Of a stretch of 64,000 nucleotides of DNA, positions 42,142 to 50,210 are shown piece by piece. The number at the start of each line of letters is the position of its first letter. Positions within the stretch are counted from its first letter, which is position 1. The translations under genes and the position numbers were made by a program. This stretch comes from Deltaproteobacteria bacterium (GTDB lineage: Bacteria > Desulfobacterota > GWC2-55-46), in assembly GCA_016182655.1 (NCBI GenBank), contig JACPGB010000024.1, positions 180,755 through 244,754 on the forward strand. The letters are read 5' to 3'. The notes under the pieces are model-generated. The model searched no databases. It had not been told where the DNA came from and saw nothing but the letters and a program-made list of their open reading frames with translations.

Positions 42142-42316
42142 TACTCGGCGTACGGCCAGATTCAAATCCGGCGACTCAGGTATTATCGAGATACCCGCCG
42201 CTAAATACGGATTTGCCCGTCCGGCGAGGACTACTCGGCGTACGGCCAGATTCAAATCCGGCGGCTCAGGTATTATCGAGATACCCGCCGCTAAATACGG
42301 ATTTGCCCGTCCGGTC
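42142..42316. repeat. Tandem 90-bp repeat (two copies)
   Basis: Unit 1 is 42142-42231 and unit 2 42232-42316, differing by one internal base until the last few positions. Each starts TACTCGGCGTACGGCCAGAT and has CAAATCCGG near its start and CGGATTTGCCCG near its end as inverted ends. Diverged copies lie at 51151-51267, and a short piece at 61945-61963. Confidence 0.85.
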
Positions 42317-42383
42317 ACTTCTTAATATATTGACACGAGTGAGGCGTTATTATACGATTTTAAATTGTAGCCAGGAGGGCATG

Positions 42384-43040
42384 ATGGACCTTGAGAATAT
42401 AAAATTCAATGGAGAGGGGCTTATCCCGGCGATAGCGCAGGACGCCAGTACCGGAGAGGTATTGATGCTCGCGTACATGAACAAGGAGTCTCTCTCCTTG
42501 ACGCTTTCGACGGGAAGGGCCCATTACTGGTCGAGGTCGAGAAAATCCCTGTGGCTGAAGGGCGACACCTCGGGCAATTACCAGAATGTAAAGTCCGTGC
42601 TCTACGACTGCGACGGGGACACCATTCTCCTTCAGGTCGAGCCGCTCGGGCCCGCCTGCCACACCGGAGAGAGGACATGTTTTTTCAGGTCCCTCGACGG
42701 AAAAGGCACGAAACCAACTGGCCCTCGCGTCCTGACAGAGCTTTATAGTATAATAAAGGAGAGGAAGAAGGCCGCGCCGGATAAATCATATGTCGCCTCC
42801 CTTTATGCCAAGGGCCTCCCCAAGATACTCGAAAAGGTAGGGGAAGAGTCGGCGGAGCTCATAGAGGCCGCGCGCGACAAGGGCAGGGACGACGTCGTAT
42901 ACGAGTTCTGCGACCTCCTCTTCCACTCGATGGTCCTCCTGTCGAATGAGGGCATCGAGATGGACGAGGCTTACAGGGAGCTTGCACGCAGGTTCGGCAT
43001 CTCCGGCATAGAGGAGAAAGAATCGAGGGGGAAAAAATAA
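42384..43040 (+). CDS. hisIE: Bifunctional phosphoribosyl-AMP cyclohydrolase / phosphoribosyl-ATP pyrophosphatase
   Basis: 218 residues from the ATG at 42384 (GGAGG 5 bases upstream; the ATG at 42381 is too close). HisI domain (1-120): [31 protein letters not shown], the metal-binding [12 protein letters not shown] and [11 protein letters not shown] cysteines. HisE domain (about 125-210): [35 protein letters not shown] (MazG-like acids). It carries out the second and third steps of histidine synthesis. No other his gene is in the window. The HIT gene starts at its stop codon (TAATG). Confidence 0.95.
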   Translation: MDLENIKFNGEGLIPAIAQDASTGEVLMLAYMNKESLSLTLSTGRAHYWSRSRKSLWLKGDTSGNYQNVKSVLYDCDGDTILLQVEPLGPACHTGERTCFFRSLDGKGTKPTGPRVLTELYSIIKERKKAAPDKSYVASLYAKGLPKILEKVGEESAELIEAARDKGRDDVVYEFCDLLFHSMVLLSNEGIEMDEAYRELARRFGISGIEEKESRGKK

Positions 43041-43375
43041 TGGACTGCATATTCTGCAGAATCGCCTCGAAGAAGATACCGTCGTCTATAGTCCACGAGA
43101 CGGACGACCTCGTCGTAATAAAGGACATAAGCCCGCAGGCGCCTGTTCACCTCCTCGTGATACCGAAAAAGCACTACGCCACGCTCCTTGAGTGCGAAGA
43201 CAAAATCCTCCTCGCCGGGATGTTCGAGGCGGCAAAAGCGGCGGCAAAGAATGCCGGGGTCGATGAATCCGGGTTCAGGACGATTGTAAACACAAACGAA
43301 GAGGGCGGGCAGACGGTGCCGCACCTCCACATGCACATATTGGGCGGCAGACAGCTTACAGGCAGGATGGGCTAA
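43040..43375 (+). CDS. HIT-family nucleotide-binding protein (HinT-like)
   Basis: 111 residues. CIFCRIASKKIP N-terminus with a Cys pair, APVHLLVIPKKHY, and the histidine triad VPHLHMHILGG (HxHxHxx) with catalytic middle His. Expected to hydrolyse nucleoside phosphoramidates such as AMP-lysine. Start codon overlaps the hisIE stop by one base. Usual length. Confidence 0.95.
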   Translation: MDCIFCRIASKKIPSSIVHETDDLVVIKDISPQAPVHLLVIPKKHYATLLECEDKILLAGMFEAAKAAAKNAGVDESGFRTIVNTNEEGGQTVPHLHMHILGGRQLTGRMG

Positions 43376-43421
43376 GAATAGCCGGGAAACACTTACAAAA
43401 ATAAGAAAGCAGGAGACGGAT

Positions 43422-43742
43422 ATGTCGATAGGAAGAGCGCCTTCATCATGCGGCGGCGGTGGCGGCGGGGCCAACTTAAGGGGGCCTTCGTGCCAGAGTT
43501 GCGGGATACTTATAATGAGAGCAGACGAGTTCGGCAGGGACAAGACGGGCGTAATAAGGACCGAATACTGCCGGTACTGTTATGACAGGGGCGTGTTCAC
43601 GGAGCCTGACCTGACCGTCGAGCAGATGATCGAAAATCTGGCAAAGACGATAATGACGAGCCGGAGGAACATGACCATCGAGGACGCAAGGGAAAAGGCA
43701 AAGGAGCAGATAACGGGGCTAAGGCGTTGGACTGCCAAGTAG
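43422..43742 (+). CDS. Small zinc-ribbon protein
   Basis: 106 residues. Gly-rich N-terminus (SSCGGGGGGANL), then CQSCGILI and YCRYCYDRGVF, a four-Cys zinc ribbon, followed by a helical tail (TVEQMIENLAKTIM, MTIEDAREKAKEQI). It matches the 'putative zinc ribbon' family of small cytosolic proteins without known function. GCAGGAG lies before the ATG. It follows the HIT gene by 46 bp and ends at a terminator. Confidence 0.85.
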   Translation: MSIGRAPSSCGGGGGGANLRGPSCQSCGILIMRADEFGRDKTGVIRTEYCRYCYDRGVFTEPDLTVEQMIENLAKTIMTSRRNMTIEDAREKAKEQITGLRRWTAK

Positions 43743-43769
43743 CCGTGCGCGCTTACATCTCTAAACATA

Positions 43770-43806
43770 AAGGGGCGCGGCTTTCAGCCGCGCCCCTTGT
43801 TTTTTT
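43770..43806 (+). terminator. Terminator of the hisIE-HIT-zinc ribbon unit
   Basis: AAGGGGCGCGGCT and AGCCGCGCCCCTT pair around TTC; GTTTTTTT follows. Confidence 0.93.
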
Positions 43807-43841
43807 AAGAATAACCTCTTTCAAAAGGAGATTGCATAAAA

Positions 43842-44075
43842 ACGACCCCTCCCAACCTCCCCTTGCAAAGGAGACCTTTGCGTAAGACGCTGGATCCCCG
43901 CTTTCGCGGGGATGACAATATGGTTTTGTTTGTCATTCCCGAGGTTTTAATCGGGAATCCAGTTCTAAGAAACTGATCACATACGGACATACAGATTGTG
44001 CAAAGGTCTCCTTGTAAAGGGGAGGAGTTTTGGGCTTTACTCCCCTCCTTGATAAGGAGGGGACGGGGGAGGTGG
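43842..44075. repeat. Inverted element interrupted by a second repeat element
   Basis: The ~85-bp family starts at 43842 (ACGACCCCTCCC) and stops after CCTCCCCTTG (43865); its continuation CTTGTAAAGGGGAGGAG resumes at 44011. Between lie 145 bp (43866-44010) with ends CAAAGGAGACCTTTGC and GCAAAGGTCTCC, enclosing GGATCCCCGC-TTTCGCGGGG and the TCATTCCCGAGG...TCGGGAATCC motif. Confidence 0.7.
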
Positions 44076-44085
44076 TTTTAAGCCT

Positions 44086-45270
44086 CTACCCCGGTGAGGC
44101 CCCTTTCAACCTCCTTGCTATCCTCTCCTTGTGCTCCTCGCCTTCGACCTCCAATATTATGTCGAGCCTTATCATGCGCACCGGCACATCCATCGCGTCC
44201 CGCTGGTGCGTGATGTGGAGGATGTTCGCGCGCATAGCCGCTATCTCGGCTGTGAGCTTGGATAATGTCCCCGGGACGTCCTCGACGACGAGCGAGAGGC
44301 GCATGATCCTGCCCTCCTTCAGCATCCCGGCCCGGATGACGCGGTCGAGCATGGTGACATCTATGTTGCCGCCGCTCAAGACGAATACCGCCTTCTTTGC
44401 GGCGGGCAGCTTCCCTTCCATCGCGGCGGCGATGGTAGCCGCCCCCGCGCCCTCGACGATGAGCTTCTTTCTCTCCAGAAGGAGCAGGATGGAGGCGGCG
44501 ATAGAGTCCTCGCTTACAGAGACGACCCCGTCCACATACTTCTGGATAATGGGAAAGGTCTTGTCCCCCACACGCTTTACGGCTATCCCGTCGGCGATAG
44601 TCGTCCTTCTCTCGACGGCCACGGGGCGGCCCGCCTTCAAGGACGCGATGCAGGAGTCCGAGGCCTCAGACTCGACCCCGATCACCTTTACATCTTTTTT
44701 AATTCCCTTAACGGCCGAGGCGATGCCGGATATGAGCCCGCCGCCGCCGATGGGGACGACTACGAGGTCGGCGTCCGGCATCGCCGCCATTATCTCAAGA
44801 CCCACGGTCCCCTGCCCGGCGATGACGAGGTCGTCGTCGAACGGCGGGATGAAGACCATGCCTTTTTCCCTGGCAAGTGCTTCCGCCCTTTCGTAGGCCT
44901 CGTCGAAAAAACTGCCGTGAAAGAGGACTTCCGCGCCGTAGCTTTTCGTCGCCACGAACTTTACGATAGGGGTGCTGTCAGGCATGACGATGAGGGACTT
45001 AACGCCAAGGAGCGAGGAGGCCCACGCCACCCCCTGCGCGTGGTTGCCGAGGGAAGCGGTTATGACGCCGCGCGCCTTCTCATCATTCGTTAGCGTCGAT
45101 ATCCTGTTGTATGCGCCCCGCACCTTGAAGGAGCCTGTCTTCTGGAGGTTTTCGAGCTTAAGGAAACACTCGACCCCGTATGCCCTTGAGAGCGAGGACG
45201 AGTAGATGAGAGGCGTGTGGGTGATGATCTTTTTGAGCCTCTCGGACGCCTCTTTGATAAGGTCGAGCAT
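44086..45270 (-). CDS. ilvA: Threonine ammonia-lyase with C-terminal ACT domain
   Basis: 394 residues. Pyridoxal-phosphate lysine in TGSFKVRGAYNRI (about 49-61), phosphate-binding glycine loop VPIGGGGLISGIA (about 174-186), SGGNIDVTMLDR (about 308-319). The C-terminal ~75 residues are an ACT domain (RLSLVVEDVPGTLSKLTAEI). This short single-ACT form is usual in many bacteria. It makes 2-oxobutyrate from threonine, feeding isoleucine. No start-proximal attenuator seen. Upstream gap holds the hairpin at 45313-45370. Confidence 0.93.
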   Translation of the reverse strand: MLDLIKEASERLKKIITHTPLIYSSSLSRAYGVECFLKLENLQKTGSFKVRGAYNRISTLTNDEKARGVITASLGNHAQGVAWASSLLGVKSLIVMPDSTPIVKFVATKSYGAEVLFHGSFFDEAYERAEALAREKGMVFIPPFDDDLVIAGQGTVGLEIMAAMPDADLVVVPIGGGGLISGIASAVKGIKKDVKVIGVESEASDSCIASLKAGRPVAVERRTTIADGIAVKRVGDKTFPIIQKYVDGVVSVSEDSIAASILLLLERKKLIVEGAGAATIAAAMEGKLPAAKKAVFVLSGGNIDVTMLDRVIRAGMLKEGRIMRLSLVVEDVPGTLSKLTAEIAAMRANILHITHQRDAMDVPVRMIRLDIILEVEGEEHKERIARRLKGASPG

Positions 45271-45312
45271 CGAGCCTCCTAAAAATTGCTATTTTTCCTG
45301 ATCTCTGCGTCA

Positions 45313-45370
45313 GGGCGGGAATAAAAATGCTCACATATTACCATATATGCTGCGCTTTTTATTCCCACCC
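45313..45370. repeat. Long hairpin upstream of ilvA
   Basis: GGGCGGGAATAAAAA (45313-45327) pairs with TTTTTATTCCCACCC (45356-45370) at 14 of 15 positions, with a 28-base loop that has ACATAT/ATATGC. The 292-bp gap 45271-45562 holds no gene; AT-rich words AATTGCTATT recur at 45285 and 45450. Confidence 0.65.
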
Positions 45371-45562
45371 TTCCTTGACCTCAAAAAAAATATCTAATTT
45401 TTAGAAGTAGCCTTTAAATAGCGCGCCATTTAAAGGCTGCCTCTAAGAATTGCTATTATTTTAGCGGTAGCCTGAAGAGATTATATCAGAAGGAAAAAAT
45501 GCGGTTGGAAAGTTTTGATTATTTTCTTTGGGAAGGGTTAAGGCTTCTTCATTCTGAAAATG

Positions 45563-46300
45563 TTATTTTTTCATCCTCTGCCTCTTCGCCTCGAACATCG
45601 CTATCGCCCCGGCCTGCGCGGCGTTCAAAGAGCTTATCTTCCCGGCCATCGGGATGGAGACGAGGAAGTCGCAGGCCTCTGTCACAAGCCTCCGTATGCC
45701 CTTGCCCTCGCTCCCTACGACTACGGCGAGGTCGCGGTTCAGGTCCGCTTTATATATCTCCTCCCCTTGCCCGGCCTCGATGCCCGCGACCCAGACATTC
45801 TCTTCCTTGAGTCTTTCAATGGCCCTCGTTATGTTCACTTCCCTCGCGATGAGGGCGTGCTCTGTGGCCCCGGCAGAGGCCTTGGCGACGACCGGAGTCA
45901 CCTCGGTCGCCCTGTCCTTCGGTATTATTATGCCGTGGACCCCGGCGGCGTCCGCCGCCCTTACGAGCGAGCCGAGGTTCTGCGGGTCCTGGATGGAGTC
46001 CAGTATGAGGAAGAACGCCTCCTCCCCGGACTTTTTCCAGGCCTCGATCAGGTCTTCCAGCTCCCTGTACCTGAAGGCCCCTCTGAGTATTGCGACCGCG
46101 CCCTGGTGCTTGTCCGTTGCGGCGAGGCGCTTGAGTTCATCTGGAGGCGAGACCTCGACCCTTATGCCCCTCGACCTCGCGGTTTTAAGGATCTCGTTTA
46201 TCGCCTTATCCGAGCGGGAAGAGGAGATGACGACCTTCTCGATACCCTCGCCGGAAGAGAGCGACTCCGTGACAGGGTTTATGCCGTAGACGACCCTCAC
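45563..46300 (-). CDS. rlmB: 23S rRNA (guanosine-2251-2'-O)-methyltransferase
   Basis: 245 residues, SpoU/TrmH class. N-terminal substrate-binding part (VVYGINPVTESL ... ATDKHQGAVAIL), then the knotted SAM domain with LDSIQDPQNLGSLVRAADAAG (motif 1), AVVVGSEGKGI (motif 2) and SIPMAGKISSLNAAQAGAI (motif 3). The N-terminal HQG segment favours RlmB over TrmH. Overlaps the TPR gene by 4 bp. Confidence 0.94.
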   Translation of the reverse strand: MRVVYGINPVTESLSSGEGIEKVVISSSRSDKAINEILKTARSRGIRVEVSPPDELKRLAATDKHQGAVAILRGAFRYRELEDLIEAWKKSGEEAFFLILDSIQDPQNLGSLVRAADAAGVHGIIIPKDRATEVTPVVAKASAGATEHALIAREVNITRAIERLKEENVWVAGIEAGQGEEIYKADLNRDLAVVVGSEGKGIRRLVTEACDFLVSIPMAGKISSLNAAQAGAIAMFEAKRQRMKK

Positions 46301-46923
46301 TCAGTGAGTCCTTTGAGCCTGTCCCTGATCGACGCGTGCTTCACGGCGTCTCCCCGGAGCTCGTAGAGGTCGGAGAGGTGGGTGTATATCTCTTTCAAGG
46401 GTCTTGTGCCGGCGTTCGCGGCGTCCGCGCGAGAGGCGGCCTTGAGTAGGCTCTCCTCGGCGTCCTCGTACTCCTCCTCCCTCGTCTGTATTACGCCGAT
46501 GGTGTCGAGGTACATGTAATCGGTATCGGGGTCGAGCTCGAGGCCTTTCATCGCGGTATCCTCTGCCCTGCCGTACTCGCCCCTCTCCATATATATCCAG
46601 GCGAGGTTGTTGTAGTAAGCTCCCTTTGAGGGGTTGAGCTCTATCGCCTCAAGATACCCCTTCTCAGCCTCTTTCAGGTTGTTAAGCTTCAGGTTCAGGT
46701 TGGCGATTGCGAACCACGCGCTCTCCCGGCTCTCCTTTGAGTCGGACTTTAAGACCTTCCGGTATTCCCGGAAGGCGAGGTCGTCCTCGTTTTTCGATTC
46801 ATAGATGGAGGCGAGAGAGAGCCTCTCGGCGTCGGAGATGAGGAACGAGGGTTTTTCCACCTGCACGCCGCATGCCGAGAGCAGGAGCGCGAGTACTGCG
46901 AGGAGCGTAAACCGGAGCCTCAT
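46297..46923 (-). CDS. TPR lipoprotein
   Basis: 208 residues. Lipobox LLLSACG (Cys 18). Tetratricopeptide repeats at about 35-150, e.g. AWFAIANLNLKLNNLKEAEK and AYYNNLAWIYMERGEYGRAE. Periplasm-facing lipoprotein likely. It overlaps the cysteine peptidase gene upstream (ATGA) and rlmB downstream. A TPR partner is common beside PA2778-type peptidases. Confidence 0.88.
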   Translation of the reverse strand: MRLRFTLLAVLALLLSACGVQVEKPSFLISDAERLSLASIYESKNEDDLAFREYRKVLKSDSKESRESAWFAIANLNLKLNNLKEAEKGYLEAIELNPSKGAYYNNLAWIYMERGEYGRAEDTAMKGLELDPDTDYMYLDTIGVIQTREEEYEDAEESLLKAASRADAANAGTRPLKEIYTHLSDLYELRGDAVKHASIRDRLKGLTE

Positions 46924-47516
46924 CTGCGGCCTCCTTTGGACCTTATGAGAAGGGTCGAATAATTTGTCTTTGACCAGGCCTTTTCAAGCTCTCCGTAGGT
47001 ATACGCCCGCTCCTTGTCGATCCCCGAGTGGGCGATGACCATGCCTGAAACGTCGCTGTAGCCGACGACCACGATGTAATGGCCGACCGGGTAAGACTCG
47101 AACCCGAGGTTCAGGAAGAGTATGAGCGGCTCCCTGCGGGCGACCTTCTCCCTGATGTCGTCGAGAGAACCCTTGTAATATGCGGCATCCATCCCCTTCT
47201 CTTTCGCGAAAAGGAGCATGTCGATGGGGAGCGTTCCCTTGAGCCTTGCCTGGTAGACCTCGGAGACGGATTCGTCGATATCAGCGATGCCCGGGGCGCC
47301 CCAGTACGCCACAAGCGAGGCAAGGGAGGCCGGCCCGCACATGTACTCGTCCTGCGGAAAGAAAGGCACGTCCCTGATAAACGAGCCTTTATCGGGGCTG
47401 GTCTCTATCTCTTCGATTATATGCCTTGTATCTATCAGTATCCCGCCACAGCCGGGGAGGAACGCAAAAAGGAGGGCGAGCGCGAGGAGGGGCGCTCTTG
47501 CGCCTGGGTTTTTCAT
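46920..47516 (-). CDS. PA2778-family C39-like cysteine peptidase (lipoprotein)
   Basis: 198 residues. Lipobox FAFLPGCG (Cys 23). C39-like fold: catalytic Cys in DEYMCGPASLASLVAYWG, His in VGHYIVVVGYSD, Asp/Asn region IAHSGID. The N-terminal FIRDVPFFPQ is typical. Predicted extracytoplasmic peptidase of unknown substrate. In the order peptidase-TPR here, with PA2779-like gene just upstream, as seen in other proteobacteria-like genomes. Confidence 0.88.
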   Translation of the reverse strand: MKNPGARAPLLALALLFAFLPGCGGILIDTRHIIEEIETSPDKGSFIRDVPFFPQDEYMCGPASLASLVAYWGAPGIADIDESVSEVYQARLKGTLPIDMLLFAKEKGMDAAYYKGSLDDIREKVARREPLILFLNLGFESYPVGHYIVVVGYSDVSGMVIAHSGIDKERAYTYGELEKAWSKTNYSTLLIRSKGGRR

Positions 47517-47534
47517 CTGAGACTTCCTGTTGCC

Positions 47535-47557
47535 GCGCGCCCCCGGAGGGGGCGCGC
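47535..47557 (-). repeat. Intercistronic hairpin
   Basis: GCGCGCCCCC and GGGGGCGCGC pair around GGA, with no T-run on the minus strand. Between PA2779-like gene and the peptidase; may stabilise the upstream mRNA. Confidence 0.6.
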
Positions 47558-47570
47558 TATATTCAAAACA

Positions 47571-47969
47571 TTATCTTATTATTATTTTGCGGTCGGAAAG
47601 CTTCAATATGACCATCACGAGTATCACGATTATAAGCAGGGCTATGACTACGCCGAGCCCGTCGCCGCCGGGGTACAGGCCGTCGAGCTGGGAGGCGAAC
47701 TGGTGGAGCTCGTCGTCCGTAAGCTTATCTATCCTCGGCATTATCTCGGCCGTCGGCAGGCCCGAGGCCTCGAGCTTGTCGGCGACGAGCCTCGACTCAA
47801 GCACCCTCTGTATCTTTTCCATGTCCGCGGCTCTGCCGGCGGACGCCGCAACGGCCTCGGGGCCTGCGACATAAGCCATCGATTTAGCGGGTATAGAGCC
47901 TATCATGAACATGCTGAAAGCGACGATAAGAGCGACTTGCTTGAAATAAAGTCTCTTGAAGAGCCTCAT
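47571..47969 (-). CDS. PA2779-family small membrane protein
   Basis: 132 residues from the ATG at 47969 (GGGGGTG upstream; an ATG at 47984 is possible). Signal-like N-terminus (QVALIVAFSMFMIGSIP), then a conserved helical region (IQRVLESRLVADKLEASGL, LTDDELHQFASQLDGLYPGG) and a C-terminal membrane helix (GVVIALLIIVILVMVIL). This is the usual form of the PA2779 family, which accompanies the PA2778 peptidase. Confidence 0.88.
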   Translation of the reverse strand: MRLFKRLYFKQVALIVAFSMFMIGSIPAKSMAYVAGPEAVAASAGRAADMEKIQRVLESRLVADKLEASGLPTAEIMPRIDKLTDDELHQFASQLDGLYPGGDGLGVVIALLIIVILVMVILKLSDRKIIIR

Positions 47970-48096
47970 CTTCAACACCCCCATTGGATTTTCGTATGAA
48001 TTCGGAGAATCTTCGCAGGTATATTGTTTATAGACCAAAAAGGAAGCCCTGTCAACATCCCTTGCAAAAGCCCCGGGACTGTGCTATTTTCGCAGG

Positions 48097-48372
48097 ATGA
48101 AGCTCACAAAGGAACAGGTCGAGAAGGTATCGGCGAGTATCATCGAGAGGCTCAAGGACAAGGACCTCGTCATCTTCAAGGCCGCCGAGCCCAAGGTCCT
48201 TGAACGCGTAAACGAGATAATACTCGCAAACCTCCGGGCAGAGGACACCCTGGACAAAGAGGTCGAGGAGATACTCAAGTCCCACTCCGTGGAGGGGCAA
48301 AAGCTGGACTACAGGAAGATGTTCAACATGGTAAAGGGCAAGCTCGCAAGGGAAAGGGGGATCATCCTTTGA
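48097..48372 (+). CDS. DUF507 family protein, first of a pair
   Basis: 91 residues, all-helical and charged: LTKEQVEKVSASIIERLKDK, then VLERVNEIILANLRAEDTLD, and YRKMFNMVKGKLARERGI at the end. DUF507 proteins are common in Desulfobacterota, Nitrospirota and Aquificota; function unknown. It overlaps the second DUF507 gene by 4 bp (TTGA). Confidence 0.9.
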   Translation: MKLTKEQVEKVSASIIERLKDKDLVIFKAAEPKVLERVNEIILANLRAEDTLDKEVEEILKSHSVEGQKLDYRKMFNMVKGKLARERGIIL

Positions 48373-48653
48373 GGCTCTCCGACGACAGGATCTCCCACAT
48401 CGCCCACCTCGTCTTCGACGGCGTCTGGAAGGACGACCTCGTGGACTTCAAGAACGAGGACAAGGCCCTCATCGAGATAAAGCGCGCGTTAACCGACTAC
48501 CTCAAGGTCGAGGACGAGGCCGACACCATAGCAAGGAACAAGATACGGTCTCTTTCAAGGGACGTCCCAGAGGGGTCCCGTGAGTGGGATATCCTTTACA
48601 AGAAGTACTTCGAGGAGGAGGCATCGAAAAAAGGGTTCTTCTCCAAGGGCTGA
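48369..48653 (+). CDS. DUF507 family protein, second of a pair
   Basis: 94 residues with a TTG start overlapping the previous stop. LSDDRISHIAHLVFDGVWKD, then IEIKRALTDYLKVEDEAD and EWDILYKKYFEEEASKKG: a diverged paralogue of the gene upstream. Such pairs are usual, suggesting a heterodimer. Function unknown. Confidence 0.9.
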   Translation: MRLSDDRISHIAHLVFDGVWKDDLVDFKNEDKALIEIKRALTDYLKVEDEADTIARNKIRSLSRDVPEGSREWDILYKKYFEEEASKKGFFSKG

Positions 48654-48723
48654 GAATACCGGCCCAGCAAAGCCCTGCCATCCCCGCGCTCATCCGTCCG
48701 CACTCGCCCCGGAGCAATCCAGA

Positions 48724-49323
48724 ATGAACTACACGCTCTTGATCCCGCCGATAAGCGGCGCCGTTATCGGTTGGATAACCAACTACGTCGCGATAAAGCT
48801 CCTCTTCAGGCCCCACAAGCCGGTCCATGTATTGGGTCTCAAGATCCAGGGCGTTATACCGAAACGCCGCAAGGAAATTGCCCGCTCCATCGCCAGAGCC
48901 ATTGAAAAAGAACTCCTTTCCTCCGATGACCTCGCCAAGGCCCTTGGAGGCCTCGACTGGGAGAAGGACATAGAGAGGGTCGTCGAGGAGGCGGTCGAGC
49001 ACAAGTTCTCTGGCCGCGTCCACAGGCTCCCGGTAGTAAGCCTCCTCTCCGACAACATCAAATCCCAGATAAAATTCGTCATAACAAAAGAGATATTGAA
49101 GCAGGTCGACAAGAGCAAGGGGGCCTTTGCCTCGAAGCTAAAGGAAAAGGTCGACATAAAAGAGATGCTCGTCTCGAAGATAGACAAGCTCGACCTTAAG
49201 CAGTTCGAAGGGCTACTGACCGAATTCATCGCGAGGGAACTCAAGCACCTCGAGGTACTTGGCGGGGTCATGGGCTTCTTTATAGGCGTTGCCCAATCGG
49301 TCTTCACATACTTTTTCGGATAA
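48724..49323 (+). CDS. DUF445 family membrane protein
   Basis: 199 residues. N-terminal membrane helix with the family signature [21 protein letters not shown], then [20 protein letters not shown], a helical middle and a C-terminal membrane helix ([20 protein letters not shown]). Probably inner membrane; unknown role. ThiD gene starts 1 bp after its stop. Confidence 0.9.
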   Translation: MNYTLLIPPISGAVIGWITNYVAIKLLFRPHKPVHVLGLKIQGVIPKRRKEIARSIARAIEKELLSSDDLAKALGGLDWEKDIERVVEEAVEHKFSGRVHRLPVVSLLSDNIKSQIKFVITKEILKQVDKSKGAFASKLKEKVDIKEMLVSKIDKLDLKQFEGLLTEFIARELKHLEVLGGVMGFFIGVAQSVFTYFFG

Positions 49324-49324
49324 C

Positions 49325-50065
49325 ATGAGAACAGCTCTGACCATAGCAGGGGCCGACCCAACGGGCGGCGCGGGGATCCAGGCCGACCTCAAGGTCTTCG
49401 ATGCCTTCGGGGTAGAAGGCCTCTCCGCCATAACCGCGCTTACTGCGCAGGACGGAGGGAGAGTCCACGCAATTCTGCCCGTCTCGCCCGAATTCCTTTT
49501 GAAGGAGATCACCGTACTCCTCAAAAAGTTCCGAGTGGACGCGGTAAAGATAGGGATGCTCGGGACAGGAGAGAACGCCGTTGCCCTTGCCGGGCTTTTC
49601 AAGAAGACCGGGCTTAAAAATATCGTCCTCGACACCGTCCTCGCATCCACCGGCGGAAGGCCTTTGATAGAAGACGGCGGTGTAGAGGCCATAAGAGGGC
49701 TCATTAAATACGCGGCAGTCGTCACGCCGAACCTCGGAGAGGCATCGGTTATAACCGGGACCGATGTCAGGGATTTACAATCGATGGAGGAGGCGGCGCG
49801 CTCGATATATTCTATGGGCGCGCGCTCTGTGCTCATAAAGGGCGGCCACCTCGAAGGAAATCCGGTCGACATTCTCTTTGACGGGAAAAGATCCGATTAC
49901 TTCAAGGGCAGGAGACTCAATGGCCCGAAGGAGAGGTTCCACGGCACGGGGTGCATACTGTCAGCCGGGATAGCGGCAGGGCTTGCAAAGGGGAACGGCC
50001 TAAAGAAATCCGTGGAAGATGCGAGGGAGAGGCTGATTGCGATACTTAAGAAAAGGAGCGCCTGA
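49325..50065 (+). CDS. thiD: Hydroxymethylpyrimidine/phosphomethylpyrimidine kinase
   Basis: 246 residues. ThiD signature: [20 protein letters not shown] at the N-terminus, [64 protein letters not shown] (anion hole and catalytic Cys region). It phosphorylates HMP and HMP-P in thiamine synthesis. ATG at 49325, just after the DUF445 stop; weak ribosome site, so translation is probably coupled. Confidence 0.95.
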   Translation: MRTALTIAGADPTGGAGIQADLKVFDAFGVEGLSAITALTAQDGGRVHAILPVSPEFLLKEITVLLKKFRVDAVKIGMLGTGENAVALAGLFKKTGLKNIVLDTVLASTGGRPLIEDGGVEAIRGLIKYAAVVTPNLGEASVITGTDVRDLQSMEEAARSIYSMGARSVLIKGGHLEGNPVDILFDGKRSDYFKGRRLNGPKERFHGTGCILSAGIAAGLAKGNGLKKSVEDARERLIAILKKRSA

Positions 50066-50210
50066 AAGGGACTGCTTGTAAAACAGGAACTAGCCTTTGC
50101 CAGAGGTCGTACCTTGAACAGGAGAGGTCTCCGGAGCGGGTGAAGTTTTTCACCCCCACCCTAACCCTCCCCCATCAAGGAGGAGGGGATTAAAAATGTG
50201 CTGGACTTTT
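50066..50210. repeat. Degenerate dispersed repeat between thiD and radC
   Basis: Contains CACCCCCACCCTAACCCTCC and AAGGAGGAGGGGATT, a C-run/G-run hairpin of the same style as at 61898-61942. No gene. Confidence 0.5.

Noticed and set aside
41322..42380. A long plus-strand frame running into hisIE from the left
   Set aside because: It is antisense to the E1alpha gene, with low-complexity Arg/Val-rich translation; hisIE has its own GGAGG and ATG at 42384.
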